From Mucilaginibacter gilvus (GTDB lineage: Bacteria; Bacteroidota; Bacteroidia; Sphingobacteriales; Sphingobacteriaceae), in contig NZ_SBIW01000006.1 in NCBI RefSeq assembly GCF_004054195.1, positions 379,653 to 443,652 of the forward strand: a stretch of 64,000 nt of DNA, written 5' to 3'. This document shows, one piece after another, positions 53,988-63,669 of the stretch (position 1 is the first letter of the stretch; every line of letters starts with the position of its first letter). The position numbers and the translations under genes were made by a program. The notes under the pieces were generated by a model. The model was given only the letters and a program-made list of their open reading frames with translations. It did not search any database and was not told where the DNA came from.

Positions 53988-54565
53988 ACGGAACCGGGGT
54001 TAATTTTGCGCAAGTAACCTCCTGAAAACTGTGTTTTTTCTGAATTTATACGATTGTGTTAATTCGGTAATAGATTAATAACACTACCTTAACAATACAA
54101 GTGATTTATGAAGCTTCTGGAGACGCTACCTGATTTATTCCTAAATTGATTCACACATAATGAGATCGTTTTGCTTTCTTCAATTACAAGACCAAGCATG
54201 GGTTGGCTAAATATTTAACCAATAAAAAAGTCAGAAAAGCGTTTTCTAATTAACCCCTTCCCCTCCCCAGAATACTGGGCATAATTCGAACCAAATCTTG
54301 GAGGGATTGAAATTTTTAGCAGTCTAAAGGTAGCTTAAGTTTAGGGGTTCGATTCCCTCCGGCTCCACCGAATTTAGTATTAAAACAGAGTAAATTCCTG
54401 CAAATCAAATAATTGCATACATTTCTTATATAGTCAAATATTACTAAATTAATTACTTACATTAAACTTATCCATGCAAACCTCATCACAATTGCCTCAA
54501 AACGACTTGTTTGATACAATTCTGACTTGTCTCTCCCCCCAAAGGCGGCTACTTCTTTATTTTTA
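53988..54565. other. Intergenic stretch with tRNA-end-like fragment
   Basis: About 580 bp between the TonB receptor start and the end of the cytochrome gene. It contains a tRNA/tmRNA 3'-end-like fragment at 54343-54369. The rest is AT-rich; it must hold the receptor's promoter, which I cannot pin down. It looks like a junction between two accessory blocks. Confidence 0.55.
54343..54369 (+). other. tRNA/tmRNA 3'-end-like fragment (attachment site candidate)
   Basis: AGGGGTTCGATTCCCTCCGG followed by CTCCACC reads as a T-arm (GGTTCGATTCC) with acceptor arm and terminal ACC. The 5' part of an RNA gene is not present upstream. The CGGCTCCA end suits the 3' end of tmRNA or of a tRNA. Such 3' fragments are left behind by integrases that use tRNA ends as attachment sites. 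Confidence 0.55.
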
Positions 54566-57500
54566 TTATTCTTTTTTCTTTAAAGAGACAAGGAACGTAA
54601 GTAGATCCGCTAATTCTTGTTTTGACATTGTTTGATCCAGGCTGGCCGGCATCATAGATGTTGATACTTTTTTTATTTGCTTAACATCATTGGTTTTTAT
54701 TTTCTGAACAGCGCCTCCAGGGTATTTCAATTCGATATCCGTCTCTGTCCGGCTCGAAATAATCCCCATCAGGGTCGATCCATCTTTCATAACTAGTTGT
54801 GAGGTCTCATAGCCAAAATTAATCCCTGCAGAGGGGTTAACAATAGCATCAAATAATCCTTCCCTTGGTAATTTCGCGCCTATTTCTGATAAATTAGGCC
54901 CAAATTCAAAACCAGCTTTATTAGCTCTATGACATACGGAACAGGTTCTGAGGAAAACGGCGTTTCCTTTCAGTGCATTTCCTTTTAAAGCAAGTATGGC
55001 AGTAAGATTAGCAGAAGGCGTCCTGGTTTTAGCAATTTTGACACCATCGGTTTTGGGTAAAAAGGCTTTTGCTTTGTCCAATGTGCTTTTTCTGAGTGTT
55101 CCGCTCAAGCCTGCAACAGCTGGTGTAATTAAACTTTTAGGTAATTTTTTTCCCTGAAGCATTTCCAGAACGCGGTCTTCCCCATTTTGGCTTTTACCCA
55201 GCATTTGTATCGCCTTTTGACGTGTGGGCATGCTGTACTGGTTTGATAAAATCACCTTTGACAGGATAGCTACTGATTCATCGTTGCCTATTGCACCAAG
55301 CACTGATAAAACATTGGACGCCTTTTGCTGATCTTTGCCTTTAATTACATTTAGGAAGCGAAGGTCTTCATTGGCTTTAAGTAATAGCCTGGCCGCATCA
55401 ACCCCGATTCCTCCGCTTTGATATCCTCCGCTACCCTGAATACCTTTGGATTTTACCAGATCCATCAATTTATCGGCTTCTGTAGTAATATTATACTGTT
55501 TTACCATATCAACAAAATCCTGTGTTCCCGTATAAGAATTTAAAACCAGTTGAACCTGCGCCTTGGATACAGGCGAATCTGATATATCCTGAGGGTTTAA
55601 AGACTTCAATATCATTGCACTCAATTTCAAATCCTTACCATTATTCTCTTCCAATAATTCCACTAAAGCTTTGGATTTTTCAGCTCCCGGATAAAAATCA
55701 AAAGCTCTGAAATATCTCAAACGGGATTTTAATGGAACACTTGCATCTTTAGCCAGCTTTACCAGATATGGAAGCGCAATATTTGTCCGGGCCCGCCACA
55801 CAATATCTCTGCCTCCGGCTGTTAATAAAGGATCCGGTACTACTTTCAGGTAGGCTGCAAGGAATTGGTCCCATTGCTTGTCGGCCCCGATACCCAGTGC
55901 CTCTAAATACCATTTGTCATTGCCATCATGTTTCGCTGCAAGTGCCGCCCATATCGTCGCGGCTTCCGGTTCATTCCGATGCCGTAACGCAATCGCACAA
56001 TCTCGCCTTACCTGTGCGTCCGGATCATTTACTAAAGCTCCTGCAAGTTTAAGTAAATTGCTATTTACTTCTCTTGCCGCCCTCAGCCCAGTTATCTTTA
56101 AATCAGGGTCGGGATTGTTGATGGCTTCGGAAAGATATTTTGGGGCCGTTGTTGATTTTGAAAGCACCCACAGCGCTCGGGCACGCATACGGGGATTGGG
56201 CGATGTTGACCATAACTTTTCCAACTCCGCTATTGCTGATTCTCCCATGCCGGTTAATGCTACGAAAGCATGCCTGCGAACGTCGAGATTTGGATTTTGC
56301 AAGGCAATGACTGCACCCTTCGGAGTGGCATAATCCTGTTCAGGCATTTTATAGGTCGCTCTCATATTTTCCGGAACAATCCGGTATATACGACCACGCT
56401 GAAGATCCCCCACCCGATGCCCGCCAACGCCGGGATCATACCAGTCGGCTACAATTAAAGAACCATCCGGAGCTGTACAGATATCTGCCGGGCGAAACCA
56501 TTGGTCCCGTCCGCCATTAAGAATGTTGACGATATTGGCAGTATATCCCGCGCCAGCTTTTTGAACAGAATAGGCCCGAACAACATTATGTCCCGGTTCC
56601 GCATGGATCATCCCATTTTGAAACTGCTGCGTTAACAGCGTCCCTTCATAAAAAATCATTCCGGTAGGGGAGCCGGAACCTGTTTGTAAAAGATTGGGGA
56701 TGACACCCGGATCATTTTGATGTCAGTGACGAAGCGGGATCGAATCTTCCATGTTAATGCGTTTAGCACTCCAGCCAGCACCAGTTACTTCATCCGTGTA
56801 GCCATAATTTCCATATTCCATTACGTAATTGATCCGTACTCCTTTATTCCCGTCATCATCATTATCACTTTGCCATATATTTCCATAACTATCTACGGCC
56901 GATTCATATTCGTTCCTGAAATTATGACCCAGGCATTCCACATGAGTACCGTCCGGATCACAACGGAATAGCATTCCTTCTTTGTATTTTTTAGGTCCTA
57001 TCTCATCACCATCCTGGTCCAGTACTACCTCATTATTTTTATCTCTAAGGGTTTTACCAGCATTCCCAAAATTGAAATATAGTTTACCATCCGGGCCAAA
57101 TGCGAAGCTGTGCATCCCATGATCATGTTGTATACCGCCTATCCCCTGGAATAATATTTCTTTTCGGTCGGCTTTACCATCATTATTGTCATCAAAAAAG
57201 GCCCAAACATAGGGGCTTTGCGATATCAATACCCGGTTACCTAATACGCACACGCCTAAAGGTGCATTAACCTCGGGGCCCTGATAAAACACCGTGCTTG
57301 TTTCCAAACTTCCGTCTCCATCCTTATCTTCTAAAATCAGGATGCGGTCGCCGGCCTCCCTGGGTTTGTTGTGATTAATCTCAAACCGGTAATTATAAGC
57401 CTCCGTTACCCAAACCCTCCCTTTTTCATCCACGTCAATATTGGTAGGGTTAATCAACATGGGTTCGGTTGCCATCGTTTCAACACGCAGGCCAGGCGCC

Positions 57501-57739
57501 ACGTCGAGCTCCTTCAAGCCATTTTTAGCTAAGTGTTTTTGTGCTTCGCTGAGCGGCGTATCAATGGTAGCCAAATGATACGATGAGTGTTTTTCAGGAA
57601 TATTGGTAAAGGCCCCAAATACTACTAACAAAGGAATCGCGGTGAATAATCCACCTATTAGAAAAAAACGTTTTCTTTTATTGTTGTCCATTCCTATGTT
57701 TTCTTGTATTGTGTCCATTTTTATTATAAAAGTACTCAA
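54566..57739 (-). pseudogene. PVC-type membrane dehydrogenase/cytochrome c with internal stop
   Basis: One reading frame of about 1058 codons (57739 to 54566) with a single TGA at 56723-56725. N-terminal part (338 codons): membrane anchor (FFLIGGLFTAIPLLVVFGAF) and a beta-propeller dehydrogenase domain (GMHSFAFGPDGKLYFNFGNA). After the stop the frame resumes in HQNDPGVIPNLLQ; the position is Trp (TGG) in the likely original. Then HEAT-like repeats and a C-terminal haem c site CSVCH. These enzymes oxidise sugars or alcohols in the periplasm. 5' neighbour is a truncated isomerase 13 bp away. Confidence 0.85.
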
Positions 57740-57752
57740 TTTCTCCTGTTGC

Positions 57753-58418
57753 CTATATGAAATTATCAGCTTCGCGATATGCTTTGATCAAAGCAAGCTC
57801 GCCTGCTTTACCGGCACCCGCATTGCCGTGTTCCATGCCTACCACTCCTTTGTATCCTTTATCATAAATAAGTTTGAATATGTTTTTGTAATTAATCTCA
57901 CCGGTACCGGGTTCGTTGCGGCCGGGATTATCGCCAACCTGGTAATAACCTATTTCATCATAAACCCAATTAAGCGTAGGGATAATATTGCCCTGATTGC
58001 GTTGTATATAGTACATATCGTACAAAATTTTGCAAGATGGGCTGCCCACAGCTTTACAAATAGCATAAGCTTGATCGGGTGTGCGTAAAAAAAGGTCGGG
58101 GTTGTCGCTGAGGGGTTCCAGCACTATCATCAGGCCATGGGGTTCAATAATGGCTGTCCCCTTTTTGATATCTTCAATTACATTACCTGTTTGTATGCCG
58201 ATAGGCAGGTTGCGTACAAAATCTCCGGGAACAACGGTATACTGTTTACAATTGGTCCGTTTTGCCACTTCCACGGCTTCTTTACAACTGGCAATAAATT
58301 TATCGATGTATTCCGCCTTGCCTGATGCTAACAGGTTGGTATCATTACCTAACCAGGTTGTACAAAAACGCCCATGATCAGAAAACGCTGGATGCAGCGT
58401 TATTAAAGCTAACCTGCA
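57753..58418 (-). pseudogene. Sugar phosphate isomerase/epimerase, 5'-truncated
   Basis: The frame is open from 58418 (in-frame TGA just before) with an internal ATG at 58274, so 173-221 residues. RLALITLHPAFSDHGRFCTT, then VEVAKRTNCKQYTVVPGDF and LDLEPLSDN-like ILEPLSDN belong to the xylose-isomerase-like TIM-barrel family; the last part VVGMEHGNAGAGKAG has metal and substrate residues. About 70-90 N-terminal residues are missing. The break at about 58420 coincides with the start of the recombinase fragment on the other strand. Operon with the cytochrome gene. Confidence 0.75.
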
Positions 58419-58429
58419 TCAATTACAAT

Positions 58430-58679
58430 ATACTGTAAATCTGACCATTATGGAAAACGGAAACTGATTGGTTCGATATACCCTGAAAAGTTCACATTTG
58501 AGGATTTGAAAGTTCGAACCGCTAAAACAGGGGAGATTTTTAGTTTTATTTTCCTGATAAACAAGGAGTTAAAGAGCAAAAAAAATGGGACAAGTGATAA
58601 ATTTTATCGCTTGTCCCAAGAGGTGATCCCGCTGGGATTATTTTTTGACGGGCTTTACCCCTGTATATCAATGAATTAG
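58430..58679 (+). pseudogene. C-terminal fragment of a large serine recombinase
   Basis: Plus-strand frame reading ITIYCKSDHYGKRKLIGSIY, then PEKFTFEDLKVRTAKTG and FIFLINKELKSKK, ending at TAG 58677-58679. KRKLIG-x-x-YP-x-KFTFE matches the fragment at 48111-48659, so both are C-terminal pieces of related recombinases. N-terminal catalytic parts are missing. It points right, the other left. The bases AGAGGTGATCCCGCTGGGAT (58619-58638) inside it resemble the 3' end of a tRNA (complement CCCAGCGGGATCACC). Confidence 0.65.
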
Positions 58680-59019
58680 AACGACCAAATTTCAATAGGT
58701 TACCGAAAAGGTTACCGATTTACTTTGTACTAACATGTACTGTTTGGAATCGTTTAAAGAACAAATAATAATTTCACAAATATATCAAAAACAAATTCTT
58801 GACACAATATTATTAAATTTCCTTTATGATGGCAAGTTCATATTACAGATTTTTTAATCGTCAAAAATTACGGTAACGATAAATATCCTCTTTAACAGCA
58901 TCCAGCGATTCTGGCTTACCGATGATAATTGAATTTAAGTGGAATGGTTTGACAAGATCATAACATTTATATCCCCATCAAATTGTAAGGTATGCCGGAT
59001 AGCTTCGACTAACAGTTGA
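58680..59019. other. Intergenic stretch with direct repeat
   Basis: 340 bp. At 58697-58705 and 58709-58717 is a direct repeat AGGTTACCG with 3 bp between. The rest is AT-rich leader of the NADH dehydrogenase. I see no clear gene; the repeat may be a binding site of an integrase that once stood here. Confidence 0.45.
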
Positions 59020-60312
59020 ATGCATAATGAAAAGAAACCTAAAGTTGTAATTATTGGCGGTGGATTCGGCGGTATAGAACTGGGCAAAAGTTTAAAAAAC
59101 GCACCAGTCGATATTCTGATGCTGGACAAGCATAACCATCATACATTTCAACCACTGCTTTACCAGGTTGCCATCGGTGCTATCGAAGCTGATTCCGTGG
59201 GTTTTCCTATACGCAGGATATTCACAAAACAGGAAAACTTTAAATTTTTGCTGACCGAGGTAACAAGAATACACCCCTCTGAAAATAAGGTAATCACTGC
59301 TAACTGAGCAATAGAATATGATTACCTCGTTATTGCCACTGGCTCAACTACCAATTTTTTTGGTGAGGATGCCATAGAGCGATCAGTAATGCCGATGAAA
59401 AACATTGCTGAAGCTTTGAACCTTCGAAGCGTTATTCTGCAAAATCTGGAATCCGTTCTCTTTACAACGGATGAAAAAGAAAAAGTGGCGCTTTTGACTT
59501 TTGTGGTGGTTGGAGGAGGCCCGACCGGCGTGGAATTGGCAGGTGCTTTAGCAGAAATGCGACAGCTCATATTGACGAAAGATTATCACAACTTAAAAAG
59601 TAGTGAAATGACGGTTTACCTGATGGAGGGTAAGCCCAAACTATTATCATCCATGTCTACTGTTGCTTTCTCAAAAGCGAAGGAATTTTTGAAGAGAGCC
59701 CAGGTAAAAGTTTATAACGGCGTGCACGTTAAATCGTATGACGGCCTTACTTTGAGAGTGGATGATGGCACGATCATTAAAACGAAGAATGTTTTTTGGA
59801 CAGCAGGCGTTAAAGGCGTCTTCCCTGCCGGCATCTCTAAAAACATGATCACTAAAAGCAACCGACTGCAGACAGACGGGATCAACCGTTTAAAGGGGCA
59901 CTCCAACATATTTGCTATTGGCGATGCGGCGGCTATTATCACGGAGGAAACTCCAGAAGGGCATCCCGGAGTAGCTCCAGTAGCATTACAACAGGGCAAA
60001 CACCTTGCCCGGAACCTGGAGGCACTGATCAATGGGGAGTATACGGTTCCTTTTAAGTATAAAGATAAAGGCTCACTGGCTACCATTGGGCGCAATAGAG
60101 CCGTGGCAGATATTAATGGAGTTCATCTACACGGATTTTTTGCGTGGATATTGTGGGGATTGGTTCATATCCGGTCCATTGCAGGTTTTTCAAGTAAGGG
60201 GATTATCTTCTTTAATTGGGCTATCAATTATTTTACCAAGAATAGTGATAACCGCCTCATCATCCGGCCTTTCGATAAGAAAACGAAAAAAATCAGTACT
60301 GGGATCGAATAG
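59020..60312 (+). pseudogene. ndh: Type II NADH dehydrogenase with internal stop
   Basis: One frame from ATG 59020 to 60312, about 430 codons, with a TGA at 59305-59307 (ENKVITAN-stop-AIEYDYLVIATG). The FAD motif VIIGGGFGGIELGKSL and the NADH motif VVVGGGPTGVELAGALAE are present, and NIFAIGDAAA binds FAD again. Type II enzymes pass electrons from NADH to quinone without pumping protons. The stop replaces a residue that is often Gly (GGA) in this loop. An internal start at 59389 could express only the rest, lacking the FAD domain, so the gene is probably inactive. Confidence 0.85.
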
Positions 60313-60319
60313 AATACTG

Positions 60320-61078
60320 CTACTTACGCTCATTTTTAGTAAATGAAGCGGCGGCAAAACCCGTTACCTGCCCGGTTGTCCATAAGCAACTCCCTCCTTT
60401 TATTCCATCTTCATTGGTGACAATTTTCATATTTTGATCTAATTTCATGGTCAGTTTTGAAGAATTGCCACCACCGATATACAGGTATTTGTAATTAAAT
60501 AAGCTCTTTAAGTTTTCAAATACCTTTTGCATTCGCTTGTTCCATTTTTTATCACCCAACTTTTTCAAAGCTTCGTTACCCACGTATTGATCATAGTTAA
60601 GCTTTTTTGCAACCGTGTGATGACCAAGTTCCAAATGAGGCAGCAAAATACCGTTCAGCAAAAGCGCGGTACCAAACCCGGTTCCCAGAGTGATCACCAT
60701 TTCCAATCCATCGCTTCTAACGATCCCTAAACTTTGCATATCGGCATCATTTACAACGCGGACAGGCTGTCCGAGTTCTTTTTGTAAATGAGCCTTTAAA
60801 TCATAACCCTGCCATTCCTTTGTACCAAGGTTCGGTGCGGTTATCACAACGCCATCCTCCAGGTAACCCGGAAAGCCTACCGATACTTTGTTATAAGCTG
60901 GGAAGTTTTTTAGCAGTTTTTTAACGGCTTCGATAGTATGTGCGGGTGTTGCCTGATCAGGTGTTTCCACTTTTTCATATTCCATTGTGAGTTCACCCTT
61001 CTCATTTAATACGGTTGCTTTGATATGGGAGCCGCCGATATCTATAGCCAGGATTAGTTCACCGATTCTTTTTTTCAT
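60320..61078 (-). CDS. ppgK: Polyphosphate glucokinase (ROK family)
   Basis: 252 residues. ROK phosphate motif LAIDIGGSHIKATVL, polyphosphate-glucokinase-like segment VSVGFPGYLEDGVV and NDADMQSLG with catalytic Asp; LGTGFGTALLLNG. It phosphorylates glucose using polyphosphate (and often ATP) in the cytoplasm. It ends 7 bp from the end of ndh, convergent. Divergent from the SDR gene with an operator-like palindrome between. Confidence 0.88.
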   Translation of the reverse strand: MKKRIGELILAIDIGGSHIKATVLNEKGELTMEYEKVETPDQATPAHTIEAVKKLLKNFPAYNKVSVGFPGYLEDGVVITAPNLGTKEWQGYDLKAHLQKELGQPVRVVNDADMQSLGIVRSDGLEMVITLGTGFGTALLLNGILLPHLELGHHTVAKKLNYDQYVGNEALKKLGDKKWNKRMQKVFENLKSLFNYKYLYIGGGNSSKLTMKLDQNMKIVTNEDGIKGGSCLWTTGQVTGFAAASFTKNERK

Positions 61079-61115
61079 AAAAGGTCTTTGGTTTTTGTCG
61101 AATAAAAAGGCAAAT

Positions 61116-61132
61116 CCTTACATAGTAAGGAA
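61116..61132. promoter_or_regulatory. Operator-like palindrome TCCTTAC-ATA-GTAAGGA
   Basis: Perfect 7-bp arms with a 3-bp spacer in the divergent space between ppgK and the SDR. It is 38 bp from the ppgK start and 88 bp from the SDR start, so it could be a shared operator. The regulator is not known. Confidence 0.45.
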
Positions 61133-61220
61133 AAAAGAACACGCTCTGTTACATGGCAATTAAATTAAAAAATCTGAAAGGACTACCAAGACCGTTCGTC
61201 TAAGCTTTAAACTAACTCCT

Positions 61221-62009
61221 ATGAAAAATGAAACAAAGTCCCTAACGGGGAAGATCGCGGTCATCACGGGCGCGGAGTCCGGGATCGGGCAGGCCATAGC
61301 CATCGAATTCAGCGCGCTTGGCGCGGATGTATTAATCGTCTACCATGAAGATGAAAAAGCGGCGAAAGAAACCTTAAAAGCGGTAGAAGAAAACGGCGGG
61401 AAGGGATTGATCCATCAAACGGACGTATCGGATTATAAACAGGTACAAAAAGCGTTTAAGGTAGCTACGGACAAGCTGGGCACTCCTTATATCCTGGTGA
61501 ACAGCGCCGGGCTTGATTCTTCCGGCAAAATGGTCGACGAAATGGACATCGCCATATTTGACCAGACGATCCGTGCCAACCTTTACGGTACTTTTTACAA
61601 CTGTAAAGAATTTATCAAACTGCGGAAAGCAACCGGCGGGCAGGGTAAGATTATTAACATCAGTTCGGTACATGAAGATATCCCGCGCGCCGGGGCGGCC
61701 GAGTATTGCGCCAGCAAAGGTGCGGTGCGTAACCTAACCCGATGCCTGGCACTGGAATTGGCCGAGTTTAAAATCAATGTCAATAATATCGCGCCGGGCA
61801 TGGTATTGACCCCGATGAACCAGGAAGCCATTGACGACCCCAAAGTATTGGCGAAAGCGGTGGAAAGCATTCCCTGGAAACGTGCTGCCGAACCATGGGA
61901 GATCGCTAAGCTGGCCGCCTACCTGGTTTCTGAGGACGCTTCGTATGCAGCTGGGCAAACCTTTACGCTGGACGGGGCCTTATCACAAAACTTAGGACAG
62001 GGCGCATGA
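61221..62009 (+). CDS. SDR family oxidoreductase, glucose 1-dehydrogenase-like
   Basis: 262 residues. TGAESGIG (17-24), Ser149, Tyr162 and Lys166 (YCASK) complete the SDR triad. The sequence pattern (IAVITGAESGIGQA, EENGGKGLIHQTDVSD, NNIAPGMVLTPMNQEA) resembles glucose 1-dehydrogenases that make gluconolactone using NAD(P). The stop overlaps the next start (ATGA). A lactonase-like gene further right could take the product. The specific substrate is an inference. Confidence 0.88.
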   Translation: MKNETKSLTGKIAVITGAESGIGQAIAIEFSALGADVLIVYHEDEKAAKETLKAVEENGGKGLIHQTDVSDYKQVQKAFKVATDKLGTPYILVNSAGLDSSGKMVDEMDIAIFDQTIRANLYGTFYNCKEFIKLRKATGGQGKIINISSVHEDIPRAGAAEYCASKGAVRNLTRCLALELAEFKINVNNIAPGMVLTPMNQEAIDDPKVLAKAVESIPWKRAAEPWEIAKLAAYLVSEDASYAAGQTFTLDGALSQNLGQGA

Positions 62010-62890
62010 GTTACAAGGTCATTAAAATAGAAGAGCTAAAGCTGAAATGCAGTATTCCATTAGATGGAATGTATAAGCTCAGTCCCTTGGTATGGGAAGA
62101 AAACGGCAGCTACCAGATGCTGGTGCGTGCGGTCAATACATCAGAAGACCCTACTCAAAAAGTTGCTCGGGTATATGCCGGCAGCTCAAAAAATGGCCTC
62201 ACTTTTAAAATGAGCGATGGCCCGGTAATTGCGCCCGGAACGAGCAGCCTGGATAAGGATGGTTGCGAAGACCCAACGGTGGTTTGTGTCCCTAAGGGCT
62301 ACCTGGTTTATTATACCGGCTGGAACCAAACTAAAATGGAGGGGCAGTTATTGATGGCCGGTGGAAAATCGCTGGACACGTTGGCTTTAAAAGGTGTCGC
62401 TATCTCAAGCAAAAAACCATATCTCAACCCCAAGGAGGCAACGGTAACGCAACTAAAAAACGGCAAATGGAACTTGCTTTTTGAATACGCGGACGAAAAG
62501 CGATCTAAATTAGGTTTGGCTCTTAGTGCAAAACCTGAAGGACCGTGGAAAATCAAAGGCGAGTTTATGGCTACTGTTAAAGATAATTGGGATAGCTATC
62601 ACCTCAGTCCTGGCCCTGTATTGACAGATGCGAACGGGCAGAGCGTTTTGTTTTATAACGGGGCTGACGATCAAGCGCACTGGCGGATCGGCTGGGTAAA
62701 ACTGGATGAGAAAGGCGCGATCACAGGCCGGAGTAAGCAGCCGTTGATCACCCCTCCGAAAGGTAAAGCCGGTGAAACGGATATCGCTTTTGCGGCGTCG
62801 GCTGTGTTGGTTGGTAAACATATCTGGCTGTATTATACGACGGCAGATAAATCTACTTTCCGGGCGGTCATCGAAATTTCAGCGGATTGA
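62006..62890 (+). CDS. GH130/GH43-like five-bladed beta-propeller protein
   Basis: 294 residues, no signal peptide. The pattern MYKLSPLVWEENGSYQMLVR, DKDGCEDPTVVCVPKGYL and PGPVLTDANGQSVLFYNGAD is that of beta-fructosidase/GH130-like propellers, with repeated D-x-x-x-P motifs in the active site. GH130 members split or make mannosides by phosphorolysis. Coupled to the SDR by ATGA overlap. The exact substrate cannot be read from sequence. Confidence 0.78.
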   Translation: MSYKVIKIEELKLKCSIPLDGMYKLSPLVWEENGSYQMLVRAVNTSEDPTQKVARVYAGSSKNGLTFKMSDGPVIAPGTSSLDKDGCEDPTVVCVPKGYLVYYTGWNQTKMEGQLLMAGGKSLDTLALKGVAISSKKPYLNPKEATVTQLKNGKWNLLFEYADEKRSKLGLALSAKPEGPWKIKGEFMATVKDNWDSYHLSPGPVLTDANGQSVLFYNGADDQAHWRIGWVKLDEKGAITGRSKQPLITPPKGKAGETDIAFAASAVLVGKHIWLYYTTADKSTFRAVIEISAD

Positions 62891-62950
62891 TTTTTTTGCA
62901 ACTGCTTATCTACCATAGCTAGCAGTTTTTAAATTAATATTGTCATAAAC

Positions 62951-62964
62951 ATGACTTAAATCAT
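62951..62964. promoter_or_regulatory. FNR/CRP-like palindrome ATGACTTAAATCAT
   Basis: Half sites TGACTT/AAATCA in mirror arrangement, resembling the TGAyTTAArTCA sites of Crp/Fnr regulators. It lies 95 bp before the DUF417 gene. This suggests control by oxygen or redox of the DUF417 gene. Confidence 0.5.
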
Positions 62965-63058
62965 ATTATATGGATATTTCTTTTAATTAAAATGAAAAAT
63001 ATTGTAAGGAATTTAAATCTTGATCGACTACTTCATACATCTTAACAACAATCTACTT

Positions 63059-63550
63059 ATGAAAACAATGAATTTAAATGAGCAAACAACCACTGGCCTC
63101 CGCTTGGAAAATATTGGCGCTGGTGTGATCAGATATGGACTTGCCATTGTATTGATCTGGATCGGTATTCTAAAATTTACCACCTATGAAGCGGAAGGCA
63201 TTAAGCCACTGGTTGACCATAGTCCATTATTAGGTTGGGCGTATAATGTCGCCAGTGTTAGCGGTTTTTCCATGTTCATCGGTTTTATCGAGATCTTATC
63301 CGGTATACTAATAGCTTGCCGTAATTATTCAGCGAAAGCTTCATTAATTGGCAGCAGTATGGCTGTTTTTACTTTCGTGATAACGCTTACTTTCCTTTTA
63401 TCCACTCCCGGCATTATCCAACCGGATTATAGTTTTCCCTTTATATCACCGCAACCCGGGCAATTCTTATTAAAAGATATTGTACTGTTTGGCGCCGCAT
63501 TATGGTCGGCAGGCGAAGCTTTACGTGCATCTAATACCACAGCGGCTTAA
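63059..63550 (+). CDS. DUF417 (YkgB/RclC-like) membrane protein
   Basis: 163 residues from MKTMNLNEQTTTG (an in-frame ATG at 63020 adds leader). Four membrane helices: YGLAIVLIWIGILKF, VSGFSMFIGFIEILSG, LIGSSMAVFTFVITLTF, IVLFGAALWSAGEAL. The segment EGIKPLVDHSPLLGWAYNV is typical of RclC/YkgB proteins linked to resistance to reactive chlorine and oxygen species. Monocistronic behind an FNR-like site. Confidence 0.85.
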   Translation: MKTMNLNEQTTTGLRLENIGAGVIRYGLAIVLIWIGILKFTTYEAEGIKPLVDHSPLLGWAYNVASVSGFSMFIGFIEILSGILIACRNYSAKASLIGSSMAVFTFVITLTFLLSTPGIIQPDYSFPFISPQPGQFLLKDIVLFGAALWSAGEALRASNTTAA

Positions 63551-63669
63551 ATAGCTGGATAATTTTAACACACGGTTTTATGAGAGAACCTGCAATTATA
63601 CGGGATGGAGTGCTACGCTCTGTAAAAAACCCAAGAACTAACCAATACATATATCTATTATCTAAAATT

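Noticed and set aside
54301..54369. Complete tRNA gene
   Set aside because: The acceptor 5' strand and the anticodon arm cannot be found upstream of the T-arm; only the 3' end is supported.
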